From Mycolicibacterium sp. MU0053 (GTDB lineage Bacteria; Actinomycetota; Actinomycetes; Mycobacteriales; Mycobacteriaceae), in contig NZ_OY726397.1 in the NCBI RefSeq assembly GCF_963378095.1, positions 3,224,001 to 3,288,000 of the forward strand: 64,000 bases of DNA, read 5' to 3'. Positions within the stretch are counted from its first letter, which is position 1. Each line of letters opens with the position of its first letter. The translations under genes were made by a program, and so were the position numbers. Shown here piece after piece: positions 62,445 to 64,000 of this stretch. Under the pieces are notes generated by a model, which saw only the letters and a program-made list of their open reading frames with translations, was not told the DNA's origin and searched no databases.

Positions 62445-63125
62445 GTGGAGGTTCTGACCGAATACCGCGAGCAGGTGCTCGCGGCGTTCCTGGTGACCAT
62501 CAAGCTGACGCTGTACTCGGGCCTGGGCGCGTTGGTACTCGGGACGGCGCTGGCCGCGATGCGGCTGGCGCCGGTACCGGTCCTCAACTGGATCGGCACC
62601 AGCTACGTCAACGTGGTGCGCAATACCCCGTTGACGTTGATCCTGCTGTTCTGCTCCTTCGGCGTGTCCCAGACGCTGGGGTTCACGCTGGTCGAGGCGG
62701 GCTCGCCAACCTCGGTCGCCGACAGCAACTTTCGCCTGGCGGTGTTGGGCCTGGCCGTCTACACGGCCTCGTTCGTGTGTGAGACGGTCCGATCGGGCGT
62801 CAACACCGTGCCGCTCGGCCAGGCCGAGGCGGCCCGCTCCCTCGGTTTCACCTTCAGCCAGAACCTGCGAATAGTGTTGCTGCCACAGGCGTTCCGCGCG
62901 GTGATCATTCCGTTGGGGTCGGTGCTGATCGCGTTGACCAAGAACACCACGATCGCCTCGGCGATCGGGGTGGCCGAGGCGGCGCTGCTGATGAAGGAAA
63001 TGATCGAGAACACCGCGGCGCTGGTGGCGGTCGGCACCATCTTCGCGATCGGCTTCGTGGTGCTGACGCTGCCGATGGGGTTGTTCTTCGGCTGGCTCAG
63101 CAAGCGGATGGCGGTGGCGCGATGA
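62445..63125 (+). CDS. gluC: Glutamate-type ABC transporter permease GluC
   Basis: 226 residues from GTG 62445. PAAT-type inner-membrane permease with about five helices. The EAA loop EAARSLGFTFSQNLRIVLLPQAFRAVIIPLGSVLI couples to the ATPase, and VNVVRNTPLTLILLFCSF is typical of His/Glu/Gln/Arg permeases. It forms the channel with GluD. Its stop overlaps the gluD start (ATGA at 63122-63125). Confidence 0.92.
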   Translation: MEVLTEYREQVLAAFLVTIKLTLYSGLGALVLGTALAAMRLAPVPVLNWIGTSYVNVVRNTPLTLILLFCSFGVSQTLGFTLVEAGSPTSVADSNFRLAVLGLAVYTASFVCETVRSGVNTVPLGQAEAARSLGFTFSQNLRIVLLPQAFRAVIIPLGSVLIALTKNTTIASAIGVAEAALLMKEMIENTAALVAVGTIFAIGFVVLTLPMGLFFGWLSKRMAVAR

Positions 63126-63988
63126 GCGGCGCGACGGTCCTGTTCGACGCCCCGGGCCCGCGGGCGCGGGTCCGCAACCACATCGCGACCGCGGTCACCG
63201 TCGCGGTGTTGGCGCTGATCGCCTGGGTCGGCTATGCCGCACTCGCGGACAAGGGCCAGTTGACGGCCGAGAAGTGGCAGCCGTTCCTGACCGGCAACCT
63301 GTGGCGGACCTACGTGCTGCCCGGCATCCAGGGCACGCTGACGGCCGCCGCGATCTCGATTGTGCTGGCGCTGGTACTGGGCCTGGTGCTCGGCGTGGGC
63401 CGGCTGGCCCCGAATGCCGCGGTGCGGTGGGTCTGTTCGGTGCTCGTGGAGTTCTTCCGCGCGGTGCCCGTGCTGATCATGATGATCTTCGCGTACTTCC
63501 TGTACGCGCAGTACGGGCTGTTTCCGTCGCAGCAGGTGGCGCTGGCCGGGGTGATCACCGGACTCACGCTCTACAACGGTGCGGTGATCGCCGAGATCGT
63601 GCGCGCGGGGGTGCACTCGCTGCCGCGGGGGCAGGCCGAGGCGGCCGCGTCGTTGGGCCTGACCTGGGGTCAGACCATGCGTTCCATCCAGTTGCCGCAG
63701 GCGATCACCGCGATGCTGCCGGTCTTGATCTCGCAGTTGGTGGTGGTGCTCAAGGACACCGCGATCGGCTACCAGATCACGTTCGTCGAGATGGTCCGAC
63801 AGGGCACCGTGGTCGGTTCCGCATACGGCAACTACATTCCGGCGCTCATCGTGATCGCGGTGTTGATGATCGCAGTCAACTTTGCGCTGTCCGCACTCGC
63901 AGTGCGGGTCGAGCGCCGGCTACGGCAGTCCCGCCGGGCCCCCGAGCCGATGGCCGCCGAGCAGCGCACCGAACAGCCCGGGGATTGA
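63122..63988 (+). CDS. gluD: Glutamate-type ABC transporter permease GluD
   Basis: 288 residues starting in the last four bases of gluC. It has one N-terminal helix not in GluC and then the permease core, with FFRAVPVLIMMIFAYFL and the EAA loop EAAASLGLTWGQTMRSIQLPQAITAMLPVLISQLVVVLKDTAIGY. The C-terminus is a polar tail. This completes the four-gene importer: GluA ATPase, GluB binding protein, GluC/GluD pore. Twelve bases remain after its stop to the end of the window. Confidence 0.92.
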   Translation: MSGATVLFDAPGPRARVRNHIATAVTVAVLALIAWVGYAALADKGQLTAEKWQPFLTGNLWRTYVLPGIQGTLTAAAISIVLALVLGLVLGVGRLAPNAAVRWVCSVLVEFFRAVPVLIMMIFAYFLYAQYGLFPSQQVALAGVITGLTLYNGAVIAEIVRAGVHSLPRGQAEAAASLGLTWGQTMRSIQLPQAITAMLPVLISQLVVVLKDTAIGYQITFVEMVRQGTVVGSAYGNYIPALIVIAVLMIAVNFALSALAVRVERRLRQSRRAPEPMAAEQRTEQPGD

Positions 63989-64000
63989 CCGGGAGCACTA

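Noticed and set aside
1..64000. Prophage, insertion sequence, tRNA or rRNA genes
   Set aside because: Reading both strands I saw no transposase, integrase, att-like repeats or recognisable RNA gene. A tRNA scan could not be run, so a single tRNA cannot be excluded formally.

Overview
The window is high-GC actinobacterial chromosome, most like a fast-growing Mycolicibacterium. From about 3.5 kb onward its gene order follows, from memory, the M. tuberculosis stretch Rv2667 (clpC2) to Rv2733c (miaB): clpC2, zapE, ribD, aftC, msrB, hemQ/hemY/hemE, rnd, dxs, ceoB/ceoC, dut, cei, suhB, ppgK, sigA, sigB, ideR, nrdR, chiZ, lexA, fadE20, hflX, dapF, miaA, miaB. Gene names for uncharacterised members rest on family recognition plus this synteny. 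I saw no rRNA, tRNA, CRISPR array, insertion sequence or prophage.

Layout. 1-3.5 kb is accessory: the 3' part of a flavin-dependent (LLM) oxidoreductase, a DUF1990 protein, a small membrane protein, an AT-richer intergenic stretch, a secreted cysteine-peptidase-like protein with a polyproline tail, and a two-helix membrane protein. 3.5-10.6 kb holds autoregulated clpC2, a small exported protein, a GNAT, zapE, ribD, a hydrolase-like lipoprotein lacking its nucleophile, aftC (arabinan branching) and msrB. 10.6-13.7 kb is a haem operon (hemE-hemY-hemQ). 13.9-19 kb carries DUF3000, rnd, a secreted lipase and dxs. 19.1-21.7 kb (pyruvyltransferase, nhaA) replaces other genes found at this place in M. 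tuberculosis.

21.7-26.4 kb is a potassium locus: a KimA-like permease with a translationally coupled RNA methyltransferase, diverging from the paired RCK proteins CeoB and CeoC. 26.4-32.9 kb is a run of conserved actinobacterial genes (DUF3159, OB-fold, DUF3710, dut, DUF3093, DUF4193, cei, suhB, ppgK). 33-39 kb is a regulatory core: sigA, sigB (with an ECF-type promoter) and ideR. 39-46.3 kb has DUF4192, a PAC2 protein with a structured leader, a PhzF protein, nrdR, and the chiZ-lexA SOS module, followed by an LGFP-repeat envelope protein.

46.5-52.2 kb is a leftward CoA-catabolic cluster: thiolase-like protein, OB-fold partner, fused double acyl-CoA dehydrogenase, TetR, fadE20. All but fadE20 appear inserted between fadE20 and hflX relative to M. 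tuberculosis. 52.3-60.7 kb returns to hflX, dapF, miaA, a LigB-like protein, an EamA permease, DUF349 and miaB. The window ends with a complete glutamate-type ABC importer, gluABCD.

Two architectural themes recur. Many genes look leaderless, with a TANNNT -10 box six to eight bases before the start codon; this fixes several start sites. Convergent genes nearly always abut or overlap at their stop codons, leaving no room for terminators.
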